Source of the DNA: Acinetobacter variabilis
Lineage (GTDB): Bacteria > Pseudomonadota > Gammaproteobacteria > Pseudomonadales > Moraxellaceae
Length of the DNA: 64,000 bases
Reading direction: 5' to 3'
NCBI RefSeq assembly: GCF_000369625.1
Contig: NZ_KB850111.1
Span: 252,038-316,037, forward strand
The notes under the pieces are model-generated. The model made no database searches. It saw nothing but the letters and a program-made list of their open reading frames with translations, and was not told the DNA's origin. Shown piece by piece: positions 42,462-51,925 of this stretch (its first letter is position 1; each line of letters begins with the position of its first letter). A program made the position numbers and the translations under genes.

Positions 42462-44555
42462 TTATGCTTGTTCGATGTCTTTCATTGTCAATTTAATACG
42501 ACCACGGTTATCAACGTCAGCAACTTGTACTTTCACTTCCTGACCTTCTTTCAATACGTCAGCCACGTTGGCAATACGTTCGTTAGAGATTTGAGAAATG
42601 TGAAGCAGACCGTCAGTACCCGGCAGAATGTTCACGAACGCACCGAATTCAACGATACGAATCACTTTACCTGTGTAGATGGTACCTGGCTCAACTTCAG
42701 CAGTCAGCGCTTGGATTTTTGCAATCGCAGCTTGTGCAGCAGCTTTAGTTTCACCAAATACGCGTACTGTACCGTTATCTTCGATGTCAATCGCAGCTTT
42801 AGTTTCTTCAGTGATTTGACGAATCGTTGCACCACCTTTACCAATCACGTCACGGATCTTGTCAGGGTTGATGTTGATCACTTGGAAAGTTGGTGCGTGC
42901 ATAGAAATTTCTGGACGAGCACGTGAAATCACTTGGTTCATTGCATTCAGGATGTGCATACGACCTGCATAAGCCTGGTTCAATGCAACTTCCATGATCT
43001 CTTCGGTAATACCTTCAATCTTGATGTCCATTTGTAGCGCAGTAATACCGTTAGCAGAACCCGCTACTTTAAAGTCCATATCACCAAGATGGTCTTCGTC
43101 ACCCAGGATGTCAGAAAGAACTGCGAAACGTTCGCCTTCTTTCACCAGACCCATTGCAATACCCGCAACTGGTGCTTTAAGTGGAACACCGGCATCCATC
43201 AATGATAGAGAAGCACCACATACAGACGCCATTGAAGATGAACCATTAGATTCAGTGATGTCAGATACGATACGGATCACGTACGGGAAGCGGTCAGCTG
43301 CTGGAAGCACGGCTTGAACACCACGACGAGCTAGACGGCCGTGACCGATTTCACGACGTTTAGGACCAGATTCACGACCTGTTTCACCTACAGAGTATGC
43401 AGGGAAGTTGTAGTGAAGCATGAAGTTATCAGTTTTGGTACCAGCCAGGGTATCTACCATCAACGCATCACGAGTATTACCCAGAGTAGTAGTGACCAAT
43501 GCCTGAGTTTCACCACGTGTGAATAATGCAGAACCATGAGCACGCTCTAATACGCCAACCTGTACATCAAGGGCACGAACAGTTTTAGTATCACGACCGT
43601 CAATACGTGGTTTACCAGACAGGATGTTGTCACGTACGGTACGGTATTTAAGATCTTCAAATAATTCGTTTACGTCATCAGCAAGACCAGTTTCGTCGCC
43701 TTCTGGAACGAACTGAGCTAGCGCTTCTGCTTGAAGTGCATCAAGTGCTGCATAACGGTCTTGTTTCACCGCAACGGTATATGCTTCAGAGATTTTCGCT
43801 TCGAATGCTTCTTTCAGTTTTGCACGAAGGTCTTCGTTTTTCTCAGGTGCAACCCAAGTTGATTCTTTCGCACCAGCTGCAGTCGCGAATTCTTTGATTG
43901 CTTGGATCGCGATTTGCATTTCATCATGACCGAACAATACTGCACCCAGCATTTGGTCTTCTGAAAGTTCTTTCGCTTCCGATTCAACCATCAGTACTGC
44001 AGATTCCGTACCTGCAACGACAAGATCAAGATCACTTTCTTTCAATTGTTCAAAGCTTGGGTTTAGAACGTATTCACCGTTGATCAGACCCACACGTGCC
44101 GCACCGATTGGACCACGGAATGGTGTACCTGCAATCGCAAGTGCTGCAGAAGTACCCAGCATTGCTGCAATGTCAGCTTCCATAGTCTTGTCAGAAGACA
44201 CAACAGTCGCAGTCACCTGGATTTCGTTATAGTAACCTTCTGGGAACAATGGACGAATTGGACGGTCGATCAGACGTGAAATCAGCGTTTCAGCTTCAGA
44301 TGCACGGCCTTCACGTTTACCGTAACCACCAGGAATACGGCCAGCTGCGTATTGTTTTTCTTGATAATTAACAGTCAGCGGGAAAAAGTCTTGACCTGCT
44401 TTAGCAGTGGGTTGAGCAACAACAGCAACTAATACAGTTACGCCGCCCATGGTAATCAATACGGTATTGGCTTGACGCGCAACACGACCTGTTTCTAGGA
44501 CAACCTGATGTTGGCCAAATTGGAATTCTTTACGAACAATATTAAACATCGACAT
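42462..44555 (-). CDS. pnp: Polynucleotide phosphorylase
   Basis: 3'-5' phosphorolytic exoribonuclease of the RNA degradosome, 697 residues. Two RNase PH domains: the first with [21 protein letters not shown], the second (catalytic) with [16 protein letters not shown] and [17 protein letters not shown]. They are followed by a KH domain ([13 protein letters not shown]) and an S1 domain ([18 protein letters not shown]). ATGs lie at 44555 and 44549; AGGAAA favours the first. It lies downstream of rpsO with a hairpin between them, as in E. coli. Confidence 0.97.
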   Translation of the reverse strand: MSMFNIVRKEFQFGQHQVVLETGRVARQANTVLITMGGVTVLVAVVAQPTAKAGQDFFPLTVNYQEKQYAAGRIPGGYGKREGRASEAETLISRLIDRPIRPLFPEGYYNEIQVTATVVSSDKTMEADIAAMLGTSAALAIAGTPFRGPIGAARVGLINGEYVLNPSFEQLKESDLDLVVAGTESAVLMVESEAKELSEDQMLGAVLFGHDEMQIAIQAIKEFATAAGAKESTWVAPEKNEDLRAKLKEAFEAKISEAYTVAVKQDRYAALDALQAEALAQFVPEGDETGLADDVNELFEDLKYRTVRDNILSGKPRIDGRDTKTVRALDVQVGVLERAHGSALFTRGETQALVTTTLGNTRDALMVDTLAGTKTDNFMLHYNFPAYSVGETGRESGPKRREIGHGRLARRGVQAVLPAADRFPYVIRIVSDITESNGSSSMASVCGASLSLMDAGVPLKAPVAGIAMGLVKEGERFAVLSDILGDEDHLGDMDFKVAGSANGITALQMDIKIEGITEEIMEVALNQAYAGRMHILNAMNQVISRARPEISMHAPTFQVININPDKIRDVIGKGGATIRQITEETKAAIDIEDNGTVRVFGETKAAAQAAIAKIQALTAEVEPGTIYTGKVIRIVEFGAFVNILPGTDGLLHISQISNERIANVADVLKEGQEVKVQVADVDNRGRIKLTMKDIEQA

Positions 44556-44672
44556 GTTTTATTTTTTCCTGATTTTATTCTAGTGGAGACCCCTAAGGTT
44601 TGGCATTCACATCCAAATGGACGGGTAAATGACAAAGCTTAGAAGCCGACCTCACCAGAAATAAACACTATT

Positions 44673-44708
44673 TTTAAACACAAAGAAGGAGCGAACATTC
44701 GCCCCTTC
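44673..44708 (-). terminator. rpsO-pnp intercistronic hairpin
   Basis: An 11-bp stem GAAGGGGCGAA/TTCGCTCCTTC (one G-U, minus strand) followed by a T-rich tail. It is probably a partial terminator or RNase processing site controlling pnp. Confidence 0.6.
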
Positions 44709-44798
44709 CCCTGATCTAGCCAAAGGCTAAACCGACTTTAGTTTTCAGTAATAAAGCACAAGGCATGCAATAAACCCGAAAATAAAGTTTAAATCGAA

Positions 44799-45068
44799 TT
44801 AACGACGTAAACCTAAAGCACCGATCAATGCAACATAACGACCGTGGTCTTTACCATTTAGGTAGTCAAGAAGCTTACGACGTTGGTTAACCATACGGAT
44901 CAGACCGCGACGGCTATGGTGGTCGTGTTTGTGCTCTTTGAAGTGACCTTGTAAGTCATTGATTTGAGCAGTTAAAAGAGCTACTTGAACTTCTGGTGAA
45001 CCAGTGTCGTTTTCAGCGCGAGCAAATTTAGCAATGATCTCTGCGCGATCTGCGTTTGTTAAAGCCAT
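44799..45068 (-). CDS. rpsO: 30S ribosomal protein S15
   Basis: 89 residues, binds the central domain of 16S rRNA. Conserved pieces: [30 protein letters not shown] and RRKLLDYL. The ribosome site CGGAGAAA precedes the ATG. Classic rpsO-pnp order. E. coli S15 represses its own translation; the leader here (about 90 nt) could allow that but was not modelled. Confidence 0.98.
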   Translation of the reverse strand: MALTNADRAEIIAKFARAENDTGSPEVQVALLTAQINDLQGHFKEHKHDHHSRRGLIRMVNQRRKLLDYLNGKDHGRYVALIGALGLRR

Positions 45069-45162
45069 TCGATTTCTCCGAGATGCTTATATATCTTGAT
45101 AAAAATCAAAGTAATGAGAATTCAATACATTGACTGCCGTGCATCACTACAGCAAGTTGCAT

Positions 45163-45191
45163 ATTTTAAGGGAAATTGCGTCAGATTGCAA
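45163..45191 (-). promoter_or_regulatory. rpsO promoter
   Basis: Minus strand TTGCAA, 17 bp, TAAAAT, about 95 bp upstream of the rpsO ATG. Confidence 0.65.
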
Positions 45192-45728
45192 AAATAGATC
45201 ATGAATTTTGATGGTATTGGCTACCAAGCTGCCTTGGCTTATTTACTGATATGAATAAATTCCATATGGTTCAATTTACACATAATTTCAGGAATTGGAC
45301 TTGATCTGGCTTATGAGTAGCTGTTTAGATAACTGCAGAAATTAACTGATCTTTTTATATTTAAAATATTTCTGATCGCGCTTAGAAATAAATGATAAAA
45401 AAAAGCCCGAGTAAACTCGGGCTTTTTCGCGCTGTAGTTTCTTCTATTATCATTTTTTATTTATTGTTTTTTTAGTGCGTTTTACGCTTTATTATTTTCA
45501 AATCTTCCTGACTAAAAATAACTTCCTTGTGTGGTAGATTTTGCCATATTGTCGAAATGCTCATAGAGGCATTTATCCTCACTCGCTGTAAGCCATTGCG
45601 TACAAAATTATCATCGAAATTTGCAAAATGTTACACTTATATATCTTTTAATTACGCTATTTACTTAAATTTACTTATTCTGCCAATTTTATCGTTCTAT
45701 AAGATTACGGCAAAATTCCATTAACGGC
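45192..45728. other. Gene-poor region between the rpsO promoter and the recD 3' region
   Basis: AT-rich, no credible CDS. The longest frame (45527-45724, plus) starts on TTG without a ribosome site. It holds a small CCAAG/CTTGG hairpin near 45230 and a strong terminator at 45397-45427 that no annotated gene needs. Confidence 0.5.
45397..45427. terminator. Strong terminator without an obvious gene
   Basis: AAAAAGCCCGAGT/ACTCGGGCTTTTT hairpin with an A-run on the left and a T-run on the right, so it works on either strand. Nearest plus-strand gene end is over 3 kb away; on the minus strand it could back up the terminator at 45729. Confidence 0.8.
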
Positions 45729-45776
45729 AGATATAAAAAAGCCTTGTAGTCTCTCCCAAAACTACAAGGCTTAGCG
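45729..45776 (-). terminator. Terminator of recD or of a 3'-derived small RNA
   Basis: A perfect 12-bp stem AAGCCTTGTAGT/ACTACAAGGCTT, and on the minus strand a T6 tail. Confidence 0.88.
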
Positions 45777-45950
45777 GCTGTAAGTTTCCTCTTTCACTTA
45801 CTTCACTGTAAGTTCGCTGTCTGGTGACATTCTTGTTCTTATTATGCGATTTATACCCAACTTTCCGTGTTGAGTTCTTTTGTGTGACCAATCTTCTCAA
45901 AAACCGATTAAAAGCTCCATGCGCCAATTTCCTGAATCCATGTAAGCATT
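45729..45950 (-). ncRNA. Candidate small RNA or structured recD 3'UTR
   Basis: About 185 bp of non-coding sequence lies between the recD stop and the strong minus-strand terminator. It contains an ACTTAC/GTAAGT hairpin (45796-45813) just before the terminator stem. A TATAAA box lies within it but without a clear -35. The arrangement fits a 3'UTR-derived small RNA; the 5' end given is a guess. Confidence 0.35.
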
Positions 45951-45962
45951 TACCTACAAAAG

Positions 45963-47759
45963 TTATTTATTTTTTGCCAATACATTGTTACATTGTTCAA
46001 GTATTTTTTCGCTTAAACCACTTATTCGTGTGGTTCTTACACATAGCGCTTGTGTAAACGCATCACGATCTACCAGCAAGCTCACGACTTTTTTAGCTCG
46101 AGTAATCGCTGTATAAATCAGTTCCTTACTTAGTAAATTTTTGGCTTGTTGATCAAGTACTACAGCCGTATGAGTAAATTCTGAACCTTGCGATTTATGA
46201 ATCGTCAAAGCAAAAGCTGTTTCTATACTTTTTGGCAGGCGTGTCGCCAGCACCCATTTTTCCAGACTCGGGAAATATACTTCAAATTGTGATTGTCCTT
46301 CTTGTTCTCTCCAGAAACAGATTCCAATATCACCATTGGACAGACCCAGCTGATAATCGTTATAAGTCATCATCACTGGTCGGCCGGTATACCAGTCGCC
46401 CTGTTTTAACTTGCCTACACTGGCCAGAAAACGCTGTTCAATCTGCTGATTGATTTTATTCAAACCCAGATCACCATGCCGGATTGCGGTGAGAATCCGG
46501 TAATGATCAAAGTGCTGAATTGCCTGCTGCACATATTGCTCGAAATCAGTCTGATCCTGAGCCTGTTTGATCGCGTCCGCATAAGCCTGATAGCCATACA
46601 TCAGTTGATCATAATATGGGTCTAACTGTAGACCTGTAGTTGGGTTTATTTCTGGCAGATACTGCAGTTGCAGCTGGTCAATTTCCACCTGGTCCAGTGC
46701 AATTACTTGCAGCTCACTCGCAGCAACCACTTGCTGTTCAAACTGGTTTAAAACTGATGCTGGAACATACTCCTGCTGGATAAAGTATGCCATCGCACCA
46801 ATTCGGGCGCCTGAGGCAAAACGGCGCGTCGTGATTAAATTGACCCGGTTATCTGCCAGAACAGAAGTCTGCTGCAAGTCTGCCAGTACAGTGCCGACAT
46901 CCACCGAGGCCAGTTGGTCTGCATCGCCTAACAGAATTAAGCGGGCTGAATCTGGCACTGCAGCAAGGAGCATCTGTGACAGGCTTAAGTCCAGCATGGA
47001 TGCTTCATCGACCACGATCACATCATAAGGCAAAGGCTGCTTGGCATGAAACCGGGGGCGTCCCAACCGCCCCAAGCCCAGTAAGCGGTGCAAAGTAACA
47101 GGTTGAACCTGCTTTAAAGTCTCCAGCTCAAAAGCTTGTAATTTTTCACTATGTAAAGCTTTCTGCAAGGCTTCCTGCATCCGCTGCGCCGCTTTACCCG
47201 TCGGAGCGGCCATCGCAATCCGGATATTGGGTAAGGCTTCATGCAGTACCGCAATCATATGTGCCAAGGTATAGGTCTTACCGGTTCCTGGCCCACCGGT
47301 GATAATATTCAGCCCCTGCTTGGCGACCATTTCCAGCGCTTGCTTTTGCTGTGGATCTGTCAGGAGGTTACGATCACGCTCACTTAAATTTACTGGCGTG
47401 ATGGCTTGTGACTTGATCCGGGCGATCTGGGTGGCGACTGCCTGCTCCAGCTGCCAGTAGCGGTATAAATACAACTGCTGGTTCTCAAAAATAAAAGGTG
47501 CAATGCCTTGAGTCTGCTGACTCCGATCCAGCACCAGATGATGCAATAGAGCTGTTTGCTCGGCACTAGCCGGAATACAACTATTGCCCTCCTGCATCGC
47601 TTCAAGGAGCTGCTGAATCAGCAATTTTGCGGCAGCATCAAAAGTCGCCGAACTGAATGGTGGCTGACATAGATAGTCAATCCAGGCCATTAAATGGGCT
47701 GATTGCTGAGACACGTGAATTTGCTTATTTTCCACACAGTTATCCTCAAAGTTATCCAC
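45963..47759 (-). CDS. recD: Exonuclease V alpha subunit RecD
   Basis: 5'-3' helicase subunit of RecBCD, 598 residues. Walker A is ITGGPGTGKTYTLAHM, Walker B VVDEASMLDL, and the C-terminal helicase motif FALTIHKSQGSEF is followed by YTAITRAKKVV. The start is uncertain: a GTG at 47759 without a good ribosome site, or an ATG at 47690 (MAWIDYL). The difference matters because the first 12 codons coincide with a 12-bp tandem repeat of DnaA-box-like sequence. Last gene of recC-recB-recD. Confidence 0.95.
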   Translation of the reverse strand: MDNFEDNCVENKQIHVSQQSAHLMAWIDYLCQPPFSSATFDAAAKLLIQQLLEAMQEGNSCIPASAEQTALLHHLVLDRSQQTQGIAPFIFENQQLYLYRYWQLEQAVATQIARIKSQAITPVNLSERDRNLLTDPQQKQALEMVAKQGLNIITGGPGTGKTYTLAHMIAVLHEALPNIRIAMAAPTGKAAQRMQEALQKALHSEKLQAFELETLKQVQPVTLHRLLGLGRLGRPRFHAKQPLPYDVIVVDEASMLDLSLSQMLLAAVPDSARLILLGDADQLASVDVGTVLADLQQTSVLADNRVNLITTRRFASGARIGAMAYFIQQEYVPASVLNQFEQQVVAASELQVIALDQVEIDQLQLQYLPEINPTTGLQLDPYYDQLMYGYQAYADAIKQAQDQTDFEQYVQQAIQHFDHYRILTAIRHGDLGLNKINQQIEQRFLASVGKLKQGDWYTGRPVMMTYNDYQLGLSNGDIGICFWREQEGQSQFEVYFPSLEKWVLATRLPKSIETAFALTIHKSQGSEFTHTAVVLDQQAKNLLSKELIYTAITRAKKVVSLLVDRDAFTQALCVRTTRISGLSEKILEQCNNVLAKNK

Positions 47760-47763
47760 AGGA
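47728..47763. repeat. Three 12-bp tandem units containing DnaA-box-like 9-mers
   Basis: TTTTCCACA (47728), TTATCCTCA (47740) and TTATCCACA (47752) are spaced exactly 12 bp apart. The last is a perfect DnaA box (TTATNCACA). They overlap the presumed recD start on the opposite strand. Confidence 0.55.
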
Positions 47764-47806
47764 TAATCTTCTGTTTAAACTCTTAAAATTTTATAAATCA
47801 TCAAAA

Positions 47807-50800
47807 TTATGCTGATTTTTTCTGCTCAAAATAGCCCAGAATTTCATCCAGTTTTAGAATAAATTCCAGACTAGGCTGCCAGTGATAAGCGCCTTGTTCA
47901 GCCTGACCATTCATACCGCGCAGATACAGATAAGTCGCTCCACCTAGATGCTGCTGCATGTCATATCCCTGCATGTTCACGCTTAGATAACGATGCAATG
48001 CCACCAGATATAATGCCGCTTGCAGCCAGTAACTGGAGTGAGTCATATTCTGCTGGATGGCCTCGGCCGTGTAATGCTGCTGATCCGACCCGAGAAAATT
48101 GCTTTTATAATCGGCAATATGATAGCGCTGGCCATCAAAATAAACCAAATCGATAGATCCGGTCAGATAGCGTGCTGATTTTGCCTCATTAAAATCAGGC
48201 ATGAGAATATCATGCTCGGCAAACAGTTGCTGGATCTGACGAATCTGTAACGGCACATCGGTTAAAGACAGGTAAAACGGGAATTCAGACAAGTAAGTAC
48301 CTTGCTGCAACTGCTCCAGGCTGAACTCTGCCTGTAGGGGTGCAGCCAGAATTTCTTTGAGCCAGTCATGAACCCGATTGAGCAGAAGATCTTCAATCAT
48401 CTCATCAATGAAATGATCGAATGCCTGCTGAAAAACGGTTTCTACATCCAGTTCTGCTGCTGTCTCAGCAGGCGTCATCTGCGCCATTTCCTGTTCGAAA
48501 AACTGGATAAAAGGCTCATCATCCAGTTCTGTAACATAGCGCTGAAACTGCCCTAAGAAGTTCAACCATTCAGAGTGATCGAATGTTTGAGCGGAACGGA
48601 AAAACTGCTGCCATTCCTGACGATAAGCTTCACTCTGATCATGCAGGCGAATTCCGGTCAGGATTTTATAATTCAGGCTGGAGAGTACTTTTTGCATACT
48701 CTGCTGCAATTTCTCCGGCTGCATTTGACCTTGACGGGCCACCTGACTAAACAGGGTCTGTAAATTCACACAGGCCGTCTGATAGCCCCGAGTAAATGCC
48801 TGCTGTAACAATGGACGAACATGAAAGGCCTGATGAAATTTCTCTTTCAGTTCCTGCCAGATTTGTGGCGCCGTATTTTTAAAACGGCGGCGGATTTCCA
48901 GATTCCAGTAACTGCGATCCTGAAAATCGATATGCTCAAAAATACTGTGCAGGAAGGTTCCGGCTACCGTGCCTTTTGGAAAATTCAGCCTGATCCAGTC
49001 CAGTGGCTGACTGGCTATCTGCTGTTCCAGTTCCAGCAGATTCATTTCATCTGCGGCACTGTCCGGACGTTCAGAAGCGATGACCAGATCATCCTGCAAT
49101 ATCGCCTGATGCGGGAGATGCTGTGACAGCGCGGTAAAGCTGGTTTTAGTCCGTGGATAGAACTGTCGCTCCGGTAAAGGATGAGCCTGCATCTGTAACG
49201 GTGCTTCTGTCTGTTTTGCCACAATTCTAGGCGGCTCAGAAGCCAGAGGTTGTTCCAGCAGACTTAGGGCATGCTGAAAGGCCGCCTCACCTTGTCCACG
49301 CCAGAATGCCAGTCCTGAATCCGCCTGTCCGCTCTGATCTTGCAGCATGGCATAAACCCGGTGACTGGCCCGGGTCAGTGCCACATACCAAAGCCGGTGA
49401 TTTTCTGCGGCATTACGGGCCGCATTTTGCAAAATCGCCTGCTCATGCAAGTCCTTATGATTAACTGCAATCACCCGGGATTGTTCCAGTACATTTTCCG
49501 CGGCTGACAGGGAAAAGTTCAGATTTCCTTTATTCACATCAAAAGGTGCATCGGCACCTAACAGGAACACCACTTTAAATTCCAGACCTTTGGAAGCATG
49601 GATGGTTAAGAGCTGTACCCCATGATCGCCAGAGAGTTTTCGCTCTTTTTCGTTATCCTTGCCTGAAGGTGATTGCAACTGACGCAAATACCAGTGATAC
49701 AGCTTTTGAGCACCCTGATAATATTCACTTTGCTGACACAGGATCTCGGTTAGGTGACGTAAATTCACCACTACCCGTTCATTGTCCAGGCTCTGGCTTG
49801 CAACCAGATTGGTCCAGACCTGAAACAGATTTAAAGCATAATTCCAGGCCGTCAGAAACCCTTTTTCAAACCACATTTCCCGGATAGCATCAAAGTCGGC
49901 AATATAATGGCTCAGACCTTCGCTCTGCTCTTGCAGTTCGATTAACTTTTTCAGGTTAAAGCCCAATAAACGGGTCAATAAAGCACGTTTGACTTTGGCT
50001 TCGTTAAAAGGCTCCATGATCGCGGTCAGAACAGCTGCAACATCCTGAGCCACCGGACTGGCAAAGACGCTCTGCTTAGATTCCTTATAACAGGGAATCC
50101 CCATGCGTTGCAGACGCTGCTTGACCTGTTCCAGCGCATAATGGCCAAAACTGAGAACTGCAATATCATCCGCTTTTAAGTGCTGAACGTTGTCACCCTG
50201 CTGGAAATACAGGTGCTGCTGTTCAGACTGATTCAATAACTGGCGGATTTTCCAGACCACCTGATCCGCTTCAACATCCTGTTCACCGAGTTGAATCCAG
50301 CGCAGTGGATGCGGATTGCTCAGCGTTTTATCGATTAAATCCGGATGTGGCCGGCTCCCCGCCTGAATCAGGGTGTAATGCACCTGTTCACCAAAATCCA
50401 TCTGGCGTTGAAACAACGCGTCCACCACCTCGACCAGAGGTTTTACCGAGCGATGGTTTTGGATCAAGGTATATTCACGGCCCTGCTTTTGCAGCACATC
50501 GGCACGCGCCTTGTTATAGGTCAGCATGTCGCCGCCACGGAAACCGTAAATCGCCTGTTTCGGATCGCCCACCATGATCATACAGCCGGCTTTGACCCGG
50601 TTCGGATCACGCCAGACTTTAGCCAGCAGATCATCCTGATCCTGGTTGGTATCCTGAAATTCATCCACCAGAATGAGTGGATAGCGTGCCTGTACAAACT
50701 GGGCAAAGCGTTGACCTTGCTGTCCCTGTAAAGCTTCAGCCAAGGTTCGAATCTGTTGGGAAAATGTGGTTTCACCCTGTTTTTGCAAGGTTTGCGGCAG

Positions 50801-51925
50801 ACGGTTCTGCACACTGCGAATAATATGATATTCAAGATAGGTGGTCAGCTGCTTCAACTGTGCATCCATCTTCTCTTTGACTTCGCACAATCCATCAATG
50901 GCCTGAATCAGGCTATGTTGCAGAATCTGCTGCTGCTCTGCTTCCGGACAGCTTTTGTTAAACACTTGAGTCGTCGGCTGAAAATCGGTTTTCTTACGGC
51001 GCAAATAACACAGATTCAATAAGATCGCATGCAGTTCTGGATCAAAAAAGCTCATCACACCTTTGGTTTTCAGTGCCGCCATCCAGGTCATAAAGTTTTC
51101 ACAAACGTCACTTAATCTGGTCAAAAAACTCTTATGAAAATACTTCGGAGAATTCTGGCAATACTCCCGAATGATCTTAATTTCATGTTCATGTACATCG
51201 AACAGACGCTGAATGCAGTGCTCTAGTTCAGTCAGATCCCATTCGACTTTTTCTACCTTCTGAAAGTATTGCACACGGAAATTTAGAGCATCACGAACTA
51301 GTCCAGTATAATGTTCTACTGGTTTCAACAGGTTTTGCAGATATAGATGATTGATCATATATTGCGGCTGCTGCTGGATCCATTCCCGCAACACATCATG
51401 AATCAGTTGCTGGATATACAGATCCTGATCTTCAGTCAGTTCAGCCCGTTCAATCTTGCCGCTTTCAAAAGCAAATTCACGTAATAATTTCTGGCTAAAG
51501 CTGTCCAGTGTCCCGACAAACAGCTCATCTAGCTGGTTCAGTACCAGACGTAAACGGCGCCGGGCATAATCCATGCGTGAGCCATAATCTTTTAATACCT
51601 GCTGAAATAGTGGATCCGATTCAGCCTGGATTTTGGCGGTGATTTCGACCGAATTCAGCTCCTGATGACGCTGAATGAAGGCCAGCGTTTCCTCGACTCT
51701 GAGACGTACCCGGTTTTTCAGTTCAGCTGTAGCCTTACGGGTAAAGGTTGTGGCAATGACCTGATGCGGATAATACTGATCCAGAAAAATCCGTACCATC
51801 AAACTGGATAAGGTATAGGTTTTACCGGTCCCCGCGGAAGCTTCAATCCAGTGCAGGCCGCTAAAGCGCATGTCCTGAATCGGATTGGTTGAAATCTTTT
51901 TGTTCTGGTTGGGTAACATGGTCAT
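47807..51925 (-). CDS. recB: Exonuclease V beta subunit RecB
   Basis: 1372 residues from the ATG that overlaps the recC stop (TAATG). 3'-5' helicase and nuclease. Walker A is EASAGTGKTYTLSSL, the DE motif LVDEFQDTNQDQ, motif III AIYGFRGGDM, motif V/VI LLTIHASKGLEFKVVFLLG and WYVALTRASH. The C-terminal nuclease keeps SIDLVYFDGQRYHIADYKSN, including the Asp and Lys of the active site. A frame extending five codons upstream exists, but it would overlap recC further. Confidence 0.97.
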   Translation of the reverse strand: MTMLPNQNKKISTNPIQDMRFSGLHWIEASAGTGKTYTLSSLMVRIFLDQYYPHQVIATTFTRKATAELKNRVRLRVEETLAFIQRHQELNSVEITAKIQAESDPLFQQVLKDYGSRMDYARRRLRLVLNQLDELFVGTLDSFSQKLLREFAFESGKIERAELTEDQDLYIQQLIHDVLREWIQQQPQYMINHLYLQNLLKPVEHYTGLVRDALNFRVQYFQKVEKVEWDLTELEHCIQRLFDVHEHEIKIIREYCQNSPKYFHKSFLTRLSDVCENFMTWMAALKTKGVMSFFDPELHAILLNLCYLRRKKTDFQPTTQVFNKSCPEAEQQQILQHSLIQAIDGLCEVKEKMDAQLKQLTTYLEYHIIRSVQNRLPQTLQKQGETTFSQQIRTLAEALQGQQGQRFAQFVQARYPLILVDEFQDTNQDQDDLLAKVWRDPNRVKAGCMIMVGDPKQAIYGFRGGDMLTYNKARADVLQKQGREYTLIQNHRSVKPLVEVVDALFQRQMDFGEQVHYTLIQAGSRPHPDLIDKTLSNPHPLRWIQLGEQDVEADQVVWKIRQLLNQSEQQHLYFQQGDNVQHLKADDIAVLSFGHYALEQVKQRLQRMGIPCYKESKQSVFASPVAQDVAAVLTAIMEPFNEAKVKRALLTRLLGFNLKKLIELQEQSEGLSHYIADFDAIREMWFEKGFLTAWNYALNLFQVWTNLVASQSLDNERVVVNLRHLTEILCQQSEYYQGAQKLYHWYLRQLQSPSGKDNEKERKLSGDHGVQLLTIHASKGLEFKVVFLLGADAPFDVNKGNLNFSLSAAENVLEQSRVIAVNHKDLHEQAILQNAARNAAENHRLWYVALTRASHRVYAMLQDQSGQADSGLAFWRGQGEAAFQHALSLLEQPLASEPPRIVAKQTEAPLQMQAHPLPERQFYPRTKTSFTALSQHLPHQAILQDDLVIASERPDSAADEMNLLELEQQIASQPLDWIRLNFPKGTVAGTFLHSIFEHIDFQDRSYWNLEIRRRFKNTAPQIWQELKEKFHQAFHVRPLLQQAFTRGYQTACVNLQTLFSQVARQGQMQPEKLQQSMQKVLSSLNYKILTGIRLHDQSEAYRQEWQQFFRSAQTFDHSEWLNFLGQFQRYVTELDDEPFIQFFEQEMAQMTPAETAAELDVETVFQQAFDHFIDEMIEDLLLNRVHDWLKEILAAPLQAEFSLEQLQQGTYLSEFPFYLSLTDVPLQIRQIQQLFAEHDILMPDFNEAKSARYLTGSIDLVYFDGQRYHIADYKSNFLGSDQQHYTAEAIQQNMTHSSYWLQAALYLVALHRYLSVNMQGYDMQQHLGGATYLYLRGMNGQAEQGAYHWQPSLEFILKLDEILGYFEQKKSA

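Noticed and set aside
42468..42926. 152-residue plus-strand frame opposite pnp
   Set aside because: A shadow of the pnp KH/S1 region.
45527..45724. 65-residue plus-strand frame
   Set aside because: TTG start, no ribosome site, composition like AT-rich non-coding DNA.
45721..45927. 68-residue minus-strand frame after recD
   Set aside because: Non-ATG start and it runs through the terminator hairpin; better explained as 3'UTR or small RNA.
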